Below are positions 24,852 through 33,773 of a stretch of DNA of 59,872 nt, in pieces. Each line of letters starts with the position of its first letter. The stretch's first letter is position 1. The position numbers were made by a program, and so were the translations under genes. The notes under the pieces were generated by a model. The model was not told where the DNA came from. It worked only from the letters and a program-made list of their open reading frames with translations, and did not search any database. The stretch spans positions 1 through 59,872 of the forward strand of contig DAOUJL010000053.1 of NCBI GenBank assembly GCA_034422735.1, in the 5' to 3' direction. The DNA comes from CATOSD01 sp034422735. Lineage in GTDB: Bacteria; Chloroflexota; Dehalococcoidia; Lucifugimonadales; CATOSD01.

Positions 24852-26495
24852 CTAACGCCAGTAGCGGGGGATCGTCTCCTCTTCCTTGGTTATCATCTCG
24901 ATGACGGCGGGCTGATTGTTCCTGGTGGCGGCGAGGCCTCTCCGCAGGGCGGGGCCGACCTGGTCGGGCGCGTCCACCCGCTCGGCGTAGGCGCCGAGGC
25001 CCTCGGCGACGGTGGCGTAGTGGCCTCCCAGCTTGTTGCTGCCCCAGTGCTCGGTGGCGTGCGGGAAGTGGTCGTAGTAGTGGGTCATCACGCCGTTGTT
25101 GAGTATCACGGTCAGCGTGCCGATGTTGGAGCGCGCGGCGGTCTCGATGTCCATGCCGGCCATGCCGAACGCGGCATCTCCCATCAGGTTCACGACGGTC
25201 ATGTCCGGCCGGGCTATCTTCGCGCCCATCGCCAGTCCCAGGCCGTAGCCGAGCTGCGTGGACTTGCCCCAGCCGAGGTATCCCCTGGGTCGGACCGGCT
25301 GCCAGAACGGGACTATCTGTTCGCGCGGGTAGCCGGAGTCGTGGGTGATGATGGTGTTCGGCACGTCAACGGCGTTGGCGATTTCGCTGATGACGCGGTA
25401 GGGGCTGATAGGCACCTCGTCGGAGGCGAGCCGCGGATCCCACTCGGCCATGAACTCGCCGCGGACGCGGGCTATCTCGTCCGCCACGCCCTCGACGTCA
25501 CCGCGACCGTGCTCGCCTACCTGCCGCTTGACCTCCTCAATCATCTGTCCCAACACCAGCTTGGCGTCGCCTATGGCGCCGAGTTGCACACGGTAGTCCT
25601 TGTTCACATCCTCGGCGCAGTTGGTCACGTGGCCCAGGGTCACGCCGGCGGGCATGGGAGCGTTGAAGTTCGAGATGGTGAAGCTGGTGCCCAGACCCAG
25701 CACGAAGTCGGTTTTGTCCAGGAAGTGGCTCGCCATGAGCGTGCCGGAGGACGCGCCGGTGCCGAGCGAGAACGGGTGGTTTTCGGGGAAGGCGCTCTTA
25801 CCGGCGAGCGTCGTCATGACGGGAATGTTGGTGAGTTCGACGAACTCGACCAGCTCAGGCGTGGCCTCGGCGTAAAGCACACCCTGGCCCACGTTGATGA
25901 TGGGGCACTTCGCGGCGAGCATGGCGGCGACCAGGTCCTGGACGTCTTCCTGGGACGCGCCGGACTTGTACTGCCGGACGGGCGTGTAGTCCAGCGTTTC
26001 GCCGGGGTACTCGGCCAGGGCAACGTCGCGCGGCAACTCCAGCATCACGGGTCCGAGCCGGCCGTGCTTGAGGTGGGTGAAGGCGCGGCTCATCATCTCC
26101 GGGATGCGCTCGACCATGTTGATGAAGCCGGCCCACTTGGTAATGCCCTGGTAGTTGGGCACGGACTCGAAGTTGGGGTGAACGCCCTGGCGCGGGCCGG
26201 GGTTGCCGCCGGGTATGGTGAGGAACGGCACGGAGTCCGCGTAGCCCTGCGCCACTCCACCGAATGCGTTCTCGGCGCCGGGTCCGGTCTGCATCGTGAA
26301 GACGCCTATCTTCTGGCCGTTGTTGACGCGGCTGTAGCCGTCGGCCATGTTCACGCCAGCGCGCTCCTGCCGGCAGAGTATGGGACGAATGCCTTCCTTG
26401 GACGCCTCGTTTATGAGCGTCTGCGCCGGGAAGCAGGAAAGCCACTCTACGCCCTCGGCCTTGAGAATCTTCGCGATAGCCTGGTCACCGTTCAT
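24852..26495 (-). CDS. Thiamine-pyrophosphate enzyme (acetolactate synthase-like)
   Basis: A 547-aa TPP-dependent enzyme with the three-domain acetolactate synthase/benzoylformate decarboxylase layout. The PYR domain has catalytic E44 (CRQERAGVNMADGYS), then a central domain, then the PP domain with the TPP-Mg motif GDAAFGMAGMD ending in LNNGVMTHY. The family includes acetolactate synthase, oxalyl-CoA and sulfopyruvate decarboxylases and related enzymes. There is no adjacent regulatory subunit or ilv gene, so a catabolic role is more likely than isoleucine/valine synthesis (inference). Confidence 0.85.
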   Translation of the reverse strand: MNGDQAIAKILKAEGVEWLSCFPAQTLINEASKEGIRPILCRQERAGVNMADGYSRVNNGQKIGVFTMQTGPGAENAFGGVAQGYADSVPFLTIPGGNPGPRQGVHPNFESVPNYQGITKWAGFINMVERIPEMMSRAFTHLKHGRLGPVMLELPRDVALAEYPGETLDYTPVRQYKSGASQEDVQDLVAAMLAAKCPIINVGQGVLYAEATPELVEFVELTNIPVMTTLAGKSAFPENHPFSLGTGASSGTLMASHFLDKTDFVLGLGTSFTISNFNAPMPAGVTLGHVTNCAEDVNKDYRVQLGAIGDAKLVLGQMIEEVKRQVGEHGRGDVEGVADEIARVRGEFMAEWDPRLASDEVPISPYRVISEIANAVDVPNTIITHDSGYPREQIVPFWQPVRPRGYLGWGKSTQLGYGLGLAMGAKIARPDMTVVNLMGDAAFGMAGMDIETAARSNIGTLTVILNNGVMTHYYDHFPHATEHWGSNKLGGHYATVAEGLGAYAERVDAPDQVGPALRRGLAATRNNQPAVIEMITKEEETIPRYWR

Positions 26496-26558
26496 TCGAT
26501 GCTTCTCCTTGGTTCCTCAATTAGTCTTTCGTGTCAGTGGAGAGACGCCGGTCTCCGT

Positions 26559-27326
26559 TCATTGCCGTTCGAGTTGGCGGCGTAGGCGTTCCAGTTCCGC
26601 TTGGAGTTCTTCTGCGCGAGCCTCAGCGGCTTGTGCCTGCGCTTCGGCCGCCTTCCTTGCCGCAATCTCGTCACCCAGTGGGTTCAGCCATTCGCCAGTG
26701 GCGCTGTCGCGCAGCGAGAAGCTGCTGATACCGTCCTCGGTGCGGCAGAAGAAGTCCACGCCCAGCACCTCGCTGCGCGACCAGACCTGGCCGTCCGGCT
26801 CGGTGTGCAGTTCGAAGCGCACGTACTCACCGTCTACGAGGCGCTCTCCCACCAGCGGCTCGGGGTAGCTTTCGCCGATCTTGTCCATCCGCCAGTACTC
26901 CCTCGCGCCCATCCGAGCGTAGATCTCGCGCTTTGCGCTCAGGTCCCTGGCGGCCGTGCTCGCAGACCCCACTTCGAGGACGAACGCGGGCGGGACGCCC
27001 CACTCGTCTATTCGGTAGCTGCGGCGCTCGCGCTTGATGGTCTCGGCATCGACGTTCAGGCCGAGCACGATCCAGCAGTCCGGCTCAACCACCGAACCGG
27101 GGGTGTTCGAGTCGTAGATGACGTTGGACTGGCCTGACACGAGGGTGGTCGGGTCGTCCTCATAGCGCGCTTTGAGTATGGACATCACTTCGAGTATGGT
27201 GTCGGCTTGCTGCATCGCGTCTTCAGGCGGCTCCGGGACCTCGCTTATGAGTTCGTACCAGGGAGTGTCATCGGCAGCGGGCGGCCGCGCGGACTTCGCG
27301 GTCGCTTTCGCTCTGGCGGATGTCAT
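26559..27326 (-). CDS. Uma2-family (DUF820) PD-(D/E)XK protein
   Basis: A 255-aa protein of the Uma2 family, restriction-endonuclease-like folds expanded in cyanobacteria and Chloroflexota and of unclear function. Core: VVEPDCWIVLG (acidic position), PPAFVLEVGSAST (E-V pair), DLSAKREIYARMGAREYWRMD. After residue 210 comes an Ala/Glu/Arg-rich coiled coil of about 45 residues. The start MTSARAK was chosen for GGAGG seven nt upstream. Confidence 0.85.
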   Translation of the reverse strand: MTSARAKATAKSARPPAADDTPWYELISEVPEPPEDAMQQADTILEVMSILKARYEDDPTTLVSGQSNVIYDSNTPGSVVEPDCWIVLGLNVDAETIKRERRSYRIDEWGVPPAFVLEVGSASTAARDLSAKREIYARMGAREYWRMDKIGESYPEPLVGERLVDGEYVRFELHTEPDGQVWSRSEVLGVDFFCRTEDGISSFSLRDSATGEWLNPLGDEIAARKAAEAQAQAAEARAEELQAELERLRRQLERQ

Positions 27327-27412
27327 GGTCGTGCCTCCACTGCGATGTGAGCGCGTATACAAAGACGCCATGCCAAGCGGACTTGCTGGACTGCAACGCC
27401 CGCGTTCGATTC

Positions 27413-28306
27413 CTACCGCTGCCGCACGAACTTCTGGATGCGCTGGCCTTCGAGCACCTCGCCGACGTAGATGTCGCCGCGCGAGTCGATGGCGATGCCG
27501 TGCGGCGCGACGAACTGGCCGGGGTCGTGGCTGCTGTCGTCGCCCCAGCGGGCCAGGATGTTGCCATCGTCGTCGATTATGGTCAGGCGGTGGCCCAACT
27601 CGGCGACGTATATCTCGTCGTTCGGCCCCACCACGGCGTCGGCCGGCTGGCGGAAGCCCTGCCGCATGTACAGGAACTCGCCGTCCTGGTCGAATACCTG
27701 GAGGCGGTTGTTCTCGCGGTCGCACACGATCAGGTTGCCTTCGTTGTCGAGCGTCACGCCGTGCGGCAGGTGGAAGTCGACGGGATTGGCGCTGCCGGGC
27801 GCTCCCCAGGAGGTGATGAGCGCGCCGGTGCTGTTGTACTTGTGGACGCGCGCGTTGCCGTATCCGTCGGATACGAAGATGTCGCCCGTGTCCGCCGTGA
27901 CGGCGATGCCCGTGGGCAGGTTGAACGGGCCGGCGGCGCGGTGCACCACCCGCTCGGGCAGGGTGTAGCCGGTGTCCGACGGGTTATCGCGAGTGCCCAG
28001 GGTGAGCAACAGGCTCTCATCGGGCGAGTACTTCAGAATCACGTGGGCGTCGCGGTCGGCCAGAAACACGCTGCCGTCGGGCGCTATGTGGATGCCGTGG
28101 GGGTTGGCGAACTCCACGCCCCACGACTTCACGAAGTTGCCCTCGCGGTCGAATACCATCAGCGGGTGTGCGCTGCGGTTGTAGACGTATACCTGGTCGT
28201 CCTTGTCCACGGCCACGCCGGCGACCTGGAAGAACTCGTAGCCCTCCGGGAGCCTGCCCCAGTTCTCATCCAATTCAAAGGTGTAGTCTCCGCTGCCGAA
28301 CGCCAT
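27413..28306 (-). CDS. NHL-repeat beta-propeller protein
   Basis: 297 aa composed of about six NHL repeats (for example VAVDKDDQVYVYNRSAHPLMVF, IAVTADTGDIFVSDGYGNARV, IAIDSRGDIYVGEV), which fold into a six-bladed propeller like that of peptidyl-glycine alpha-amidating lyase. No signal peptide is visible, and catalytic function cannot be claimed. AGGAGG precedes the ATG. The Uma2 gene follows 86 nt downstream on the same strand. Confidence 0.88.
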   Translation of the reverse strand: MAFGSGDYTFELDENWGRLPEGYEFFQVAGVAVDKDDQVYVYNRSAHPLMVFDREGNFVKSWGVEFANPHGIHIAPDGSVFLADRDAHVILKYSPDESLLLTLGTRDNPSDTGYTLPERVVHRAAGPFNLPTGIAVTADTGDIFVSDGYGNARVHKYNSTGALITSWGAPGSANPVDFHLPHGVTLDNEGNLIVCDRENNRLQVFDQDGEFLYMRQGFRQPADAVVGPNDEIYVAELGHRLTIIDDDGNILARWGDDSSHDPGQFVAPHGIAIDSRGDIYVGEVLEGQRIQKFVRQR

Positions 28307-28423
28307 GAGTGTAGACCTCCTACGAGCGAGTGCGCGGGCGGGGACGACGGAACGTCCTCGCGCTGGGCGTAAATATAAGCCGTGAGCCGAACGCGGTCAA
28401 GGCGGCGGAAGGACGAAGGGGGG

Positions 28424-29044
28424 TCAGGCGTGTTCGGGCGCTTCTTCGGAGGACGGGGCGCCGCGCAGGGCAGCCAGGCGTTCCCATTCGGTGCGCCACA
28501 CCTCCATGTATATGAAGTCGAGGCCGTTGCGGCGAACAGGCCCGAGCTCCTTGAATCCCGACTTCGCAAAGGAGTTGCGGGCGCGCTGGTTCCACTCCAG
28601 TGTGTGGAGGTACACGCGGTCGATGGTGGTCGAGTTGAAGATGTGCTTCAGCAGGGTGTTCACCGAGTCGGTGCCGTAGCCTCTGCTCCAGTAGTCGCGG
28701 TCGCCGATCATGATGCCCAGCTCCGTCTGGCCCCGCCTCAGATCGATGTCGTAGTACATGCAGTTGCCGATATGCTTGCCATCGTGGGTGTCGATGGCGA
28801 ACCGCCGGGAGCGCTGGCTGGGATAGTCGATCTCCTCGCGAGTGTAGCGCAGAAAGTCGTTGAACGACATTCGGAGCGGGCGTGTGGCGTCGAGGGTGGC
28901 CAGCTCTTCGTCGGTGCGCCACCCGTAGTCGTCCTCGGCATCGCTCAGCATCTTTTCGCGGAGCACTACCTTTTCGCCGCCCTCTACCGTCCGCTTTTCG
29001 GTGTCAGCGCTTTTGGGCGACTTCCCGAATACCCTTTTGAACAA
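28424..29044 (-). CDS. GNAT-family acetyltransferase (RimJ/RimL-like)
   Basis: A 206-aa GNAT protein. GIMIGDRDYWSRGYGTDSVNTLLKHIF is the acetyl-CoA binding region, followed by HTLEWNQRARNSFAKSGFKELG, as in RimJ/RimL-type N-terminal or antibiotic acetyltransferases. The N-terminal 30 residues are a charged extension outside the family core. The start overlaps the Nudix gene upstream by 41 nt, so the two are translated from one mRNA. Confidence 0.85.
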   Translation of the reverse strand: MFKRVFGKSPKSADTEKRTVEGGEKVVLREKMLSDAEDDYGWRTDEELATLDATRPLRMSFNDFLRYTREEIDYPSQRSRRFAIDTHDGKHIGNCMYYDIDLRRGQTELGIMIGDRDYWSRGYGTDSVNTLLKHIFNSTTIDRVYLHTLEWNQRARNSFAKSGFKELGPVRRNGLDFIYMEVWRTEWERLAALRGAPSSEEAPEHA

Positions 29045-29447
29045 TATCGGCCTCGTTCTTGTAGGTGAGCGATTCCAGAGCGTCCCCGAGGGCGAACCAC
29101 TCGGCCACGTCGAACTCGTTGTCGTGCAGCGACAGGTCGCCGCCGGTGGGAGCCATCAGGTAGAAGTGCACGGTCTTGTGGCAGGTGGCGCCGTCGCCCG
29201 GGCGGGCGAACTCGTACTCGATGCTGCCGATGGTGTCGAGCAGCTCCACTTCCAGCCCCGTCTCCTCGCAGACTTCCCTCAGAGCCGTCTCTTCGCGCGT
29301 CTCGCCCGGGTCGGGCGTGCCTTTGGGCAGTCTCCACATCCGGGGGGTTCGCACCCCGCACAGAACGACCTCCACACCGCGGGCGGTTTCGCGGAACACG
29401 ACGCCCCCGGCGGACTCCATATGCACGACTTGTCGCGTGTTTTCCAT
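29004..29447 (-). CDS. Nudix hydrolase
   Basis: 147 aa. The Nudix box is complete: G at the start of GTPDPGETREETALREVCEE followed by TGLEV (GX5EX7REUXEEXGU). Such enzymes hydrolyse nucleoside diphosphates linked to another moiety; the substrate is not predictable here. The start MENTRQVVHMESAGG has AAGGG upstream; the open frame continues 39 codons further 5' without a clear ribosome site. It overlaps the GNAT gene. Confidence 0.88.
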   Translation of the reverse strand: MENTRQVVHMESAGGVVFRETARGVEVVLCGVRTPRMWRLPKGTPDPGETREETALREVCEETGLEVELLDTIGSIEYEFARPGDGATCHKTVHFYLMAPTGGDLSLHDNEFDVAEWFALGDALESLTYKNEADIVQKGIREVAQKR

Positions 29448-29631
29448 GAATTCCCTTGCCAACTGATAGTGGGACAATTCTATTTGTCCGCTTGGCCGCC
29501 AGTCAAGCGGCCTGGCGGCGCGGGAGCCGTGCCGGACCGGCACGACTGACGTGCTATCATGCACTTGTTGTCATTTCAGTCAGAGAAGGCAGCATCGAGG
29601 ACGACTTCAAGAAGATCGGCGACTGCAAACT

Positions 29632-30186
29632 ATGCTTCTTACCCTTGAAGAGGTAGTCATTGCGGCCGCTCGCATTGCCGGATCCCTGCCGGTGCTGCGG
29701 TGGCCGTTTGCGGGCGGGGTGGTGGCGGTGCTGGTGGACTTTTCCGACCTGTTCATGATGAACCTGTTGGACCTCGGCGGGGTGGGCGACTACCAGGCGT
29801 TCGACAAATGGGTCGACCAAGTGTACATGCTGACGTTCCTGGTGGTAGCGCTGCGGTGGAATGGCGTGCCGCGACACGTGGCGATAGGGCTGTTCGGCTA
29901 CAGGCTCGTCGGATTCGCTTACTTCGAGCTCATCGATTCCTGGCGGGGCATTCTGCTGTTCTTCCCGAACGTGTTCGAGTTCTGGTTCCTGTTCGTTGCC
30001 GGCCTGAACCGCGTCAAGCCGGACTACGAGATTACGTGGAGGCGCGCGGCGCTTTGGCTACCGGCCCTGGCTGCCCTGAAGGTGTTTCAGGAGTACGCGC
30101 TTCACTGGGGTAAGTGGTTCGATGGATACGCGGCGATAGACGTCGTCGTGGACTGGTGGCAGGCGATTACGAGCCTGTGGCCGTAG
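29632..30186 (+). CDS. Hypothetical integral membrane protein
   Basis: 184 aa with about five hydrophobic segments (for example GGVVAVLVDFSDLFMMNLL, VYMLTFLVVALRW, HVAIGLFGYRLVGFAYFEL, GILLFFPNVFEFWFLFVAGL) and a tryptophan-rich C-terminus. No family recognised. The start MLLTLEEVV is chosen because the upstream codons look non-coding. It lies 105 nt before the ion-channel gene on the same strand, but a separate promoter lies between them. Confidence 0.7.
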   Translation: MLLTLEEVVIAAARIAGSLPVLRWPFAGGVVAVLVDFSDLFMMNLLDLGGVGDYQAFDKWVDQVYMLTFLVVALRWNGVPRHVAIGLFGYRLVGFAYFELIDSWRGILLFFPNVFEFWFLFVAGLNRVKPDYEITWRRAALWLPALAALKVFQEYALHWGKWFDGYAAIDVVVDWWQAITSLWP

Positions 30187-30210
30187 GGGGCTCGGAACTC
30201 TAGGGCTTGC

Positions 30211-30240
30211 TTGACTGAACGCGGCGCGTTTTGAGATAGT
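30211..30240 (+). promoter_or_regulatory. Promoter for the ion-channel gene
   Basis: TTGACT (30211-30216), an 18-nt spacer and GATAGT (30235-30240), about 50 nt upstream of the ATG. Confidence 0.5.
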
Positions 30241-30291
30241 GAACCGGCGGAGCAGACACCGGATTCTTACAGGAGCCAGAGACGCTAAACG

Positions 30292-31107
30292 ATGGACCTT
30301 TGGGCACAACGCGCTGATCGCATCGTCCGGTCAAACCTGTTCGAGATGATCATCATCGGCGTTATACTGGTAAACGCCGCGCTGCTGGGGCTTGGGACCG
30401 CGCCCAGAGTAGAGCTCGATTACGCGGACTGGCTGCGGCTGGGTTTCCAGGTGGCGCTGGGCATATTCGTTGCCGAGGCGGCGCTCAAGATGTTCGCGCT
30501 CTGGCCGCATCCTCTGAGGTACTTCAGGGACGGCTGGAACGTGTTCGACTTCCTGGTGATCGTGCTGGCCCTGATCCCTGCCACGGGCCAGTTGGCCCTC
30601 GTCGCGCGGCTGGCGCGTCTGCTGCGGGTTGTGCGGCTCATTACCACGATTCGCGACCTGCGGCTGATTGTCGCGGCCCTTGTGCGTTCTATTCCCAGCG
30701 TGTTCCACGTGCTGATGCTCATGAGCATAGTGGTGTACATATATGCCATCATGGGCTACTACATGTTCCACGAGAACGACCCTGACGCGTGGGGGTCCCT
30801 GAGCAAGTCGGTGCTCACCCTGTTCAACATGCTGACGCTGGACGACTGGGCCAGGGTGATGTACAAGGCAATGGAAGTTCAACCGATGGCGTGGATCTAC
30901 TTCGTGAGCTACGTGGTAATCGGCACTTTCGTGGTCATCAACCTGTTCATCGCGATTATCGTCAACAACCTGGACGAGGCCAAGCTGGACAAGCTGCGGG
31001 ACCTGCAACGGCCCGTGAGCAGAGACGAATTGCTGCGGGAACTGCGCGTCACCCAGGAGGCGCTGCAGCGCCTGGAGTCGCGGATCAGGAACAGCGAAGA
31101 CTCCTGA
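30292..31107 (+). CDS. Single-domain voltage-gated cation channel (NaChBac-like, TLDDW filter)
   Basis: A 271-aa homotetrameric-type channel subunit: six transmembrane segments and a P-loop. S4 (about 101-126) carries regularly spaced arginines R106, R109, R112, R115, R121 and R124. The selectivity filter is T182-L-D-D-W-A-R188. NaChBac and NavAb have TLESW; TLDDW with a further Asp is the engineered calcium-selective CavAb filter (established knowledge). A native double Asp suggests calcium permeability, but the Arg at the position after WA could oppose it. A C-terminal helical coiled coil (about 235-265) is typical of the family. Confidence 0.9.
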   Translation: MDLWAQRADRIVRSNLFEMIIIGVILVNAALLGLGTAPRVELDYADWLRLGFQVALGIFVAEAALKMFALWPHPLRYFRDGWNVFDFLVIVLALIPATGQLALVARLARLLRVVRLITTIRDLRLIVAALVRSIPSVFHVLMLMSIVVYIYAIMGYYMFHENDPDAWGSLSKSVLTLFNMLTLDDWARVMYKAMEVQPMAWIYFVSYVVIGTFVVINLFIAIIVNNLDEAKLDKLRDLQRPVSRDELLRELRVTQEALQRLESRIRNSEDS

Positions 31108-31530
31108 CCGACCGGACGCCCCGGCACACCGCCGCGGCAGGTATTCCCCTCACGCCCTTTCCTCACGGAGCCGCCGGACGCGGGCCTCCCGGCCACAACT
31201 CGCGCCTTCGGACAGGCCCATTCGCCCTGCTCGCGGCGGAGTTGGGACACAAGATTCCCCCGCAATTCAGGCTTGGTCTGCGCGTGCCTCATTTCCGTTT
31301 ACTTACAAGAATAGTACCAGAAAAAGCCTTGAATAAGTATGGATTCGTACAATATCGTCTTGAGCAGGCTGGTTAAGGATATTTTCCGCAGGCGGCCATC
31401 CCAGCTACCGCGAAGCAATGGCCGGTCTGCCGCTCCCGCGCTGCGCTCCATAGTGCCGGCGCGTGAGGCGGGCGCCAACCGGCAGCGAACTGACCTACTT
31501 AGGGATTCGGGATTCAGGAGGGACGGACCG
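31108..31530 (+). other. 423-bp gap without a recognised gene
   Basis: GC-rich up to about 31280, then an AT-rich patch (31290-31385) with several weak -10-like hexamers (TACAAT at 31348, GATATT at 31378). It probably holds the promoter of the following ATPase gene, but no convincing -35/-10 pair is visible. The ATPase frame stays open back to 31339, without ribosome-site support. Confidence 0.4.
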
Positions 31531-33519
31531 ATGAAGCTTACTCGGGCAAGGGTGACCAACTTCAAGAGCATAGAAGACACCGGCTGGGTCACCATCGATG
31601 ACGTGACGTGCATGGTGGGCAAAAACGAGTCGGGCAAGACCGCGTTCCTGCATGCGCTCAGGCGCCTCAGCCCCGTGACCGGCGTGAACGGCGACTTCGA
31701 CATCAAGGACTACCCCCGCAAGGGCTACGTGCGATACAAGCGCATACACCCCGACCGCCCCGCAACCGTCATAGCGGCCGAGTTCAAGCTCACGGACAGC
31801 GAAGTGGAAGAGGTCGAGAGCGTCTACGGCGAGGGCGTGCTCGATTCGAACACCGTGGTCGTATCCAAGGGGTACGACAACAAGCTGCACTGGGACTTCG
31901 AGGCGAACGAGCGCATGGTGATCGAGAACATCCTCGCCAACGCCAACCTCCCGGTGGAGATACAACAGCACGCCTGGGACTCGAACTCGCTGGAGGATTT
32001 GACGGCGTGCCTCGAGGACCTGCCCGTCAAGTCGGCCTCGGTGGAGTCGATGCTCGAAGTGATCAACTCTCGATTCTCGGGCGGCCTCAAGAGGACGATG
32101 GTCGAAGACTGCATGACGGCGTTTTTGCCGCACTTCGTGTACTTCGACGACTACAGCGCGATGCGGGGTCGGATTTCCATACAGGACATCCGAAGGCGCG
32201 TGGAGAACGGCGAGCATCTCGACGATGCGGACCGCACCTTCCTCTCGCTGCTGAAGCTGGTGGGAGCGAAGCTCGAGGACCTGGAGCACCAGACCAACTA
32301 CGAGTACCTGAAGGCGGAGCTGGAGTCGGCCTCGATCGAGATCTCCGACGAGATATTCGAGTTCTGGAACCAGAACAAGCAGCTCAGGGTCGAGTTCGAC
32401 CTGTCCCAGGCCAACCCCAACGACCAGCCGCCGCTGAACAAGGGCACCATACTGCACGTCCGCATCTGGAACAACAGGCATCGCGTGTCCGTGCCGTTCG
32501 ACGAACGCTCCAAGGGCTTCGTGTGGTTCTTCTCGTTCCTGTCGTACTTCTCCACACTGGAGGAGGAGGAGGACGCCGACCTCATCCTGCTGCTGGACGA
32601 GCCCGGCCTGAACCTTCACGCCATGGCCCAGCGCGACTTCCTGCGCTTCATAGACGACCGGCTGGCGCCGAAGAACCAGGTGGTGTACTCGACGCACTCG
32701 CCGTTCATGATCAACCTCGACAACCTTAGCTCGGTGCGCACAGTGCAGGACGTGGACGACCGCGGCACCTTTGTGAGCGACGACACGCTGAGCAACGACC
32801 GCGAGACGGTGTTCCCGATACAGGTCGCCCTGGGCTACCAGATGGCGCAGACGCTGTTCCTGGCGCCCCACTGCCTGATGGTGAACTACCCCTCGGACCT
32901 CATCTACCTGCAGGTGCTCGGGGAGGCGGTGGCGTCCATCGGCCAGATGCGGCTGGACCCGCGCTGGGTCGTCATACCGGTGGGCGGCGCCGACAACCTG
33001 CCCACGTTCATCTCGACGCTCGGCGAGAACTACGTGAGCGTGGCGGTGATGATGGATGTTTCGACCAAGAACCGCATGAAGCTCGACCACATCAACCGCA
33101 ACGCCGCCGTGCAGCGCCAGAACCCCATCAAGTGGGTTGAGGTGGCCAAGGTGCGCACCGCCGACATCGAGGACCTGTTCGAGCCTACCTTCTACCTGAA
33201 GCTGGTCAACGAGGCCTACGCCAACGAGCTTCGGGAGCCGGTCACGATGAAGTCGATCACCGACGCCAACCCGCGTATCGTGCAGCGCCTGGATGCGTAC
33301 TTCAGGCGACAGCGAATCGCGGGCGGGCGCTTCGATCCCTACCGGCCGGCGGCTCTGCTGCTCCAGGAGCACTCGCGCCTGCGCGGCATGATCAGCGATC
33401 CGACAATAGAGCGCGCGGCGTCACTCTTCGAGCGCATCAACTCGCTGCTTCCCAGCAACGGCGCGTCGGAGACCGGCATCAACGCCGCGGCGGCAAGGGT
33501 GCTCGCGCCCATTTCGTAG
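31531..33519 (+). CDS. OLD-like AAA ATPase with degenerate Toprim domain
   Basis: 662 aa. The N-terminal ABC-type ATPase has Walker A GKNESGKT (30-37), Walker B LILLLDEPGLNLHAM and the H-loop YSTHSPFMI, as in OLD-family nucleases and related anti-phage ATPases such as GajA. The C-terminal part resembles the OLD Toprim domain (YPSDLIYLQVLGEAV, VAVMMDVSTKN), but the usual VEG glutamate is replaced (VNYPSD) and the DxD reads DVS, so nuclease activity may be lost. The start at 31531 has CAGGAGGG upstream. No partner gene is adjacent. Confidence 0.82.
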   Translation: MKLTRARVTNFKSIEDTGWVTIDDVTCMVGKNESGKTAFLHALRRLSPVTGVNGDFDIKDYPRKGYVRYKRIHPDRPATVIAAEFKLTDSEVEEVESVYGEGVLDSNTVVVSKGYDNKLHWDFEANERMVIENILANANLPVEIQQHAWDSNSLEDLTACLEDLPVKSASVESMLEVINSRFSGGLKRTMVEDCMTAFLPHFVYFDDYSAMRGRISIQDIRRRVENGEHLDDADRTFLSLLKLVGAKLEDLEHQTNYEYLKAELESASIEISDEIFEFWNQNKQLRVEFDLSQANPNDQPPLNKGTILHVRIWNNRHRVSVPFDERSKGFVWFFSFLSYFSTLEEEEDADLILLLDEPGLNLHAMAQRDFLRFIDDRLAPKNQVVYSTHSPFMINLDNLSSVRTVQDVDDRGTFVSDDTLSNDRETVFPIQVALGYQMAQTLFLAPHCLMVNYPSDLIYLQVLGEAVASIGQMRLDPRWVVIPVGGADNLPTFISTLGENYVSVAVMMDVSTKNRMKLDHINRNAAVQRQNPIKWVEVAKVRTADIEDLFEPTFYLKLVNEAYANELREPVTMKSITDANPRIVQRLDAYFRRQRIAGGRFDPYRPAALLLQEHSRLRGMISDPTIERAASLFERINSLLPSNGASETGINAAAARVLAPIS

Positions 33520-33566
33520 CGCGAGACCCTGACCTGGCCTGGCCATCCAGGCTCCGGAACGATGAG

Positions 33567-33600
33567 AGAGGGCCTCCTCCTGTTGGGGAGGGGGCCCTCT
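33567..33600 (+). terminator. Terminator-like hairpin after the OLD-like gene
   Basis: An 8-bp stem AGAGGGCC/GGCCCTCT (33567-33574 with 33593-33600) continuing into a CCTCC/GGAGG helix. It is 47 nt after the stop and followed only by TTGTG, so it is a weak or factor-assisted terminator. Confidence 0.55.
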
Positions 33601-33635
33601 TGTGCCTCTGTTCAAACTTGATGGGACTTGCGTCT

Positions 33636-33683
33636 CCAACCCTACCCCTACCCGTCTCCCAGTCTTGGGAGAGGGGACTGACG
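33636..33683 (+). repeat. Dispersed repeat family B, copy 1
   Basis: Contains TCCCAGTCTTGGGAGAGGGG followed by ACTGACG, preceded by CCAACCCTACCCCTACCC. It shares the block around CCCAGTCTTGGGAGAGGG with the copy at 37271-37318. It is related in layout to the 40-bp repeat but has a different palindrome. Confidence 0.75.
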
Positions 33684-33773
33684 TTTCGGCCACAGCCCTA
33701 GCCAAAACCACCTGTCTTGGGATAGAATTTCCTTCTGACGCGCAGCGCCCGGACTGCGGGACGCGCCGCCAGC

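Noticed and set aside
33686..33728. Promoter for folC around TAGAAT at 33723
   Set aside because: The -10 is fair but no -35 box is found at 15-19 nt, so it was not listed.
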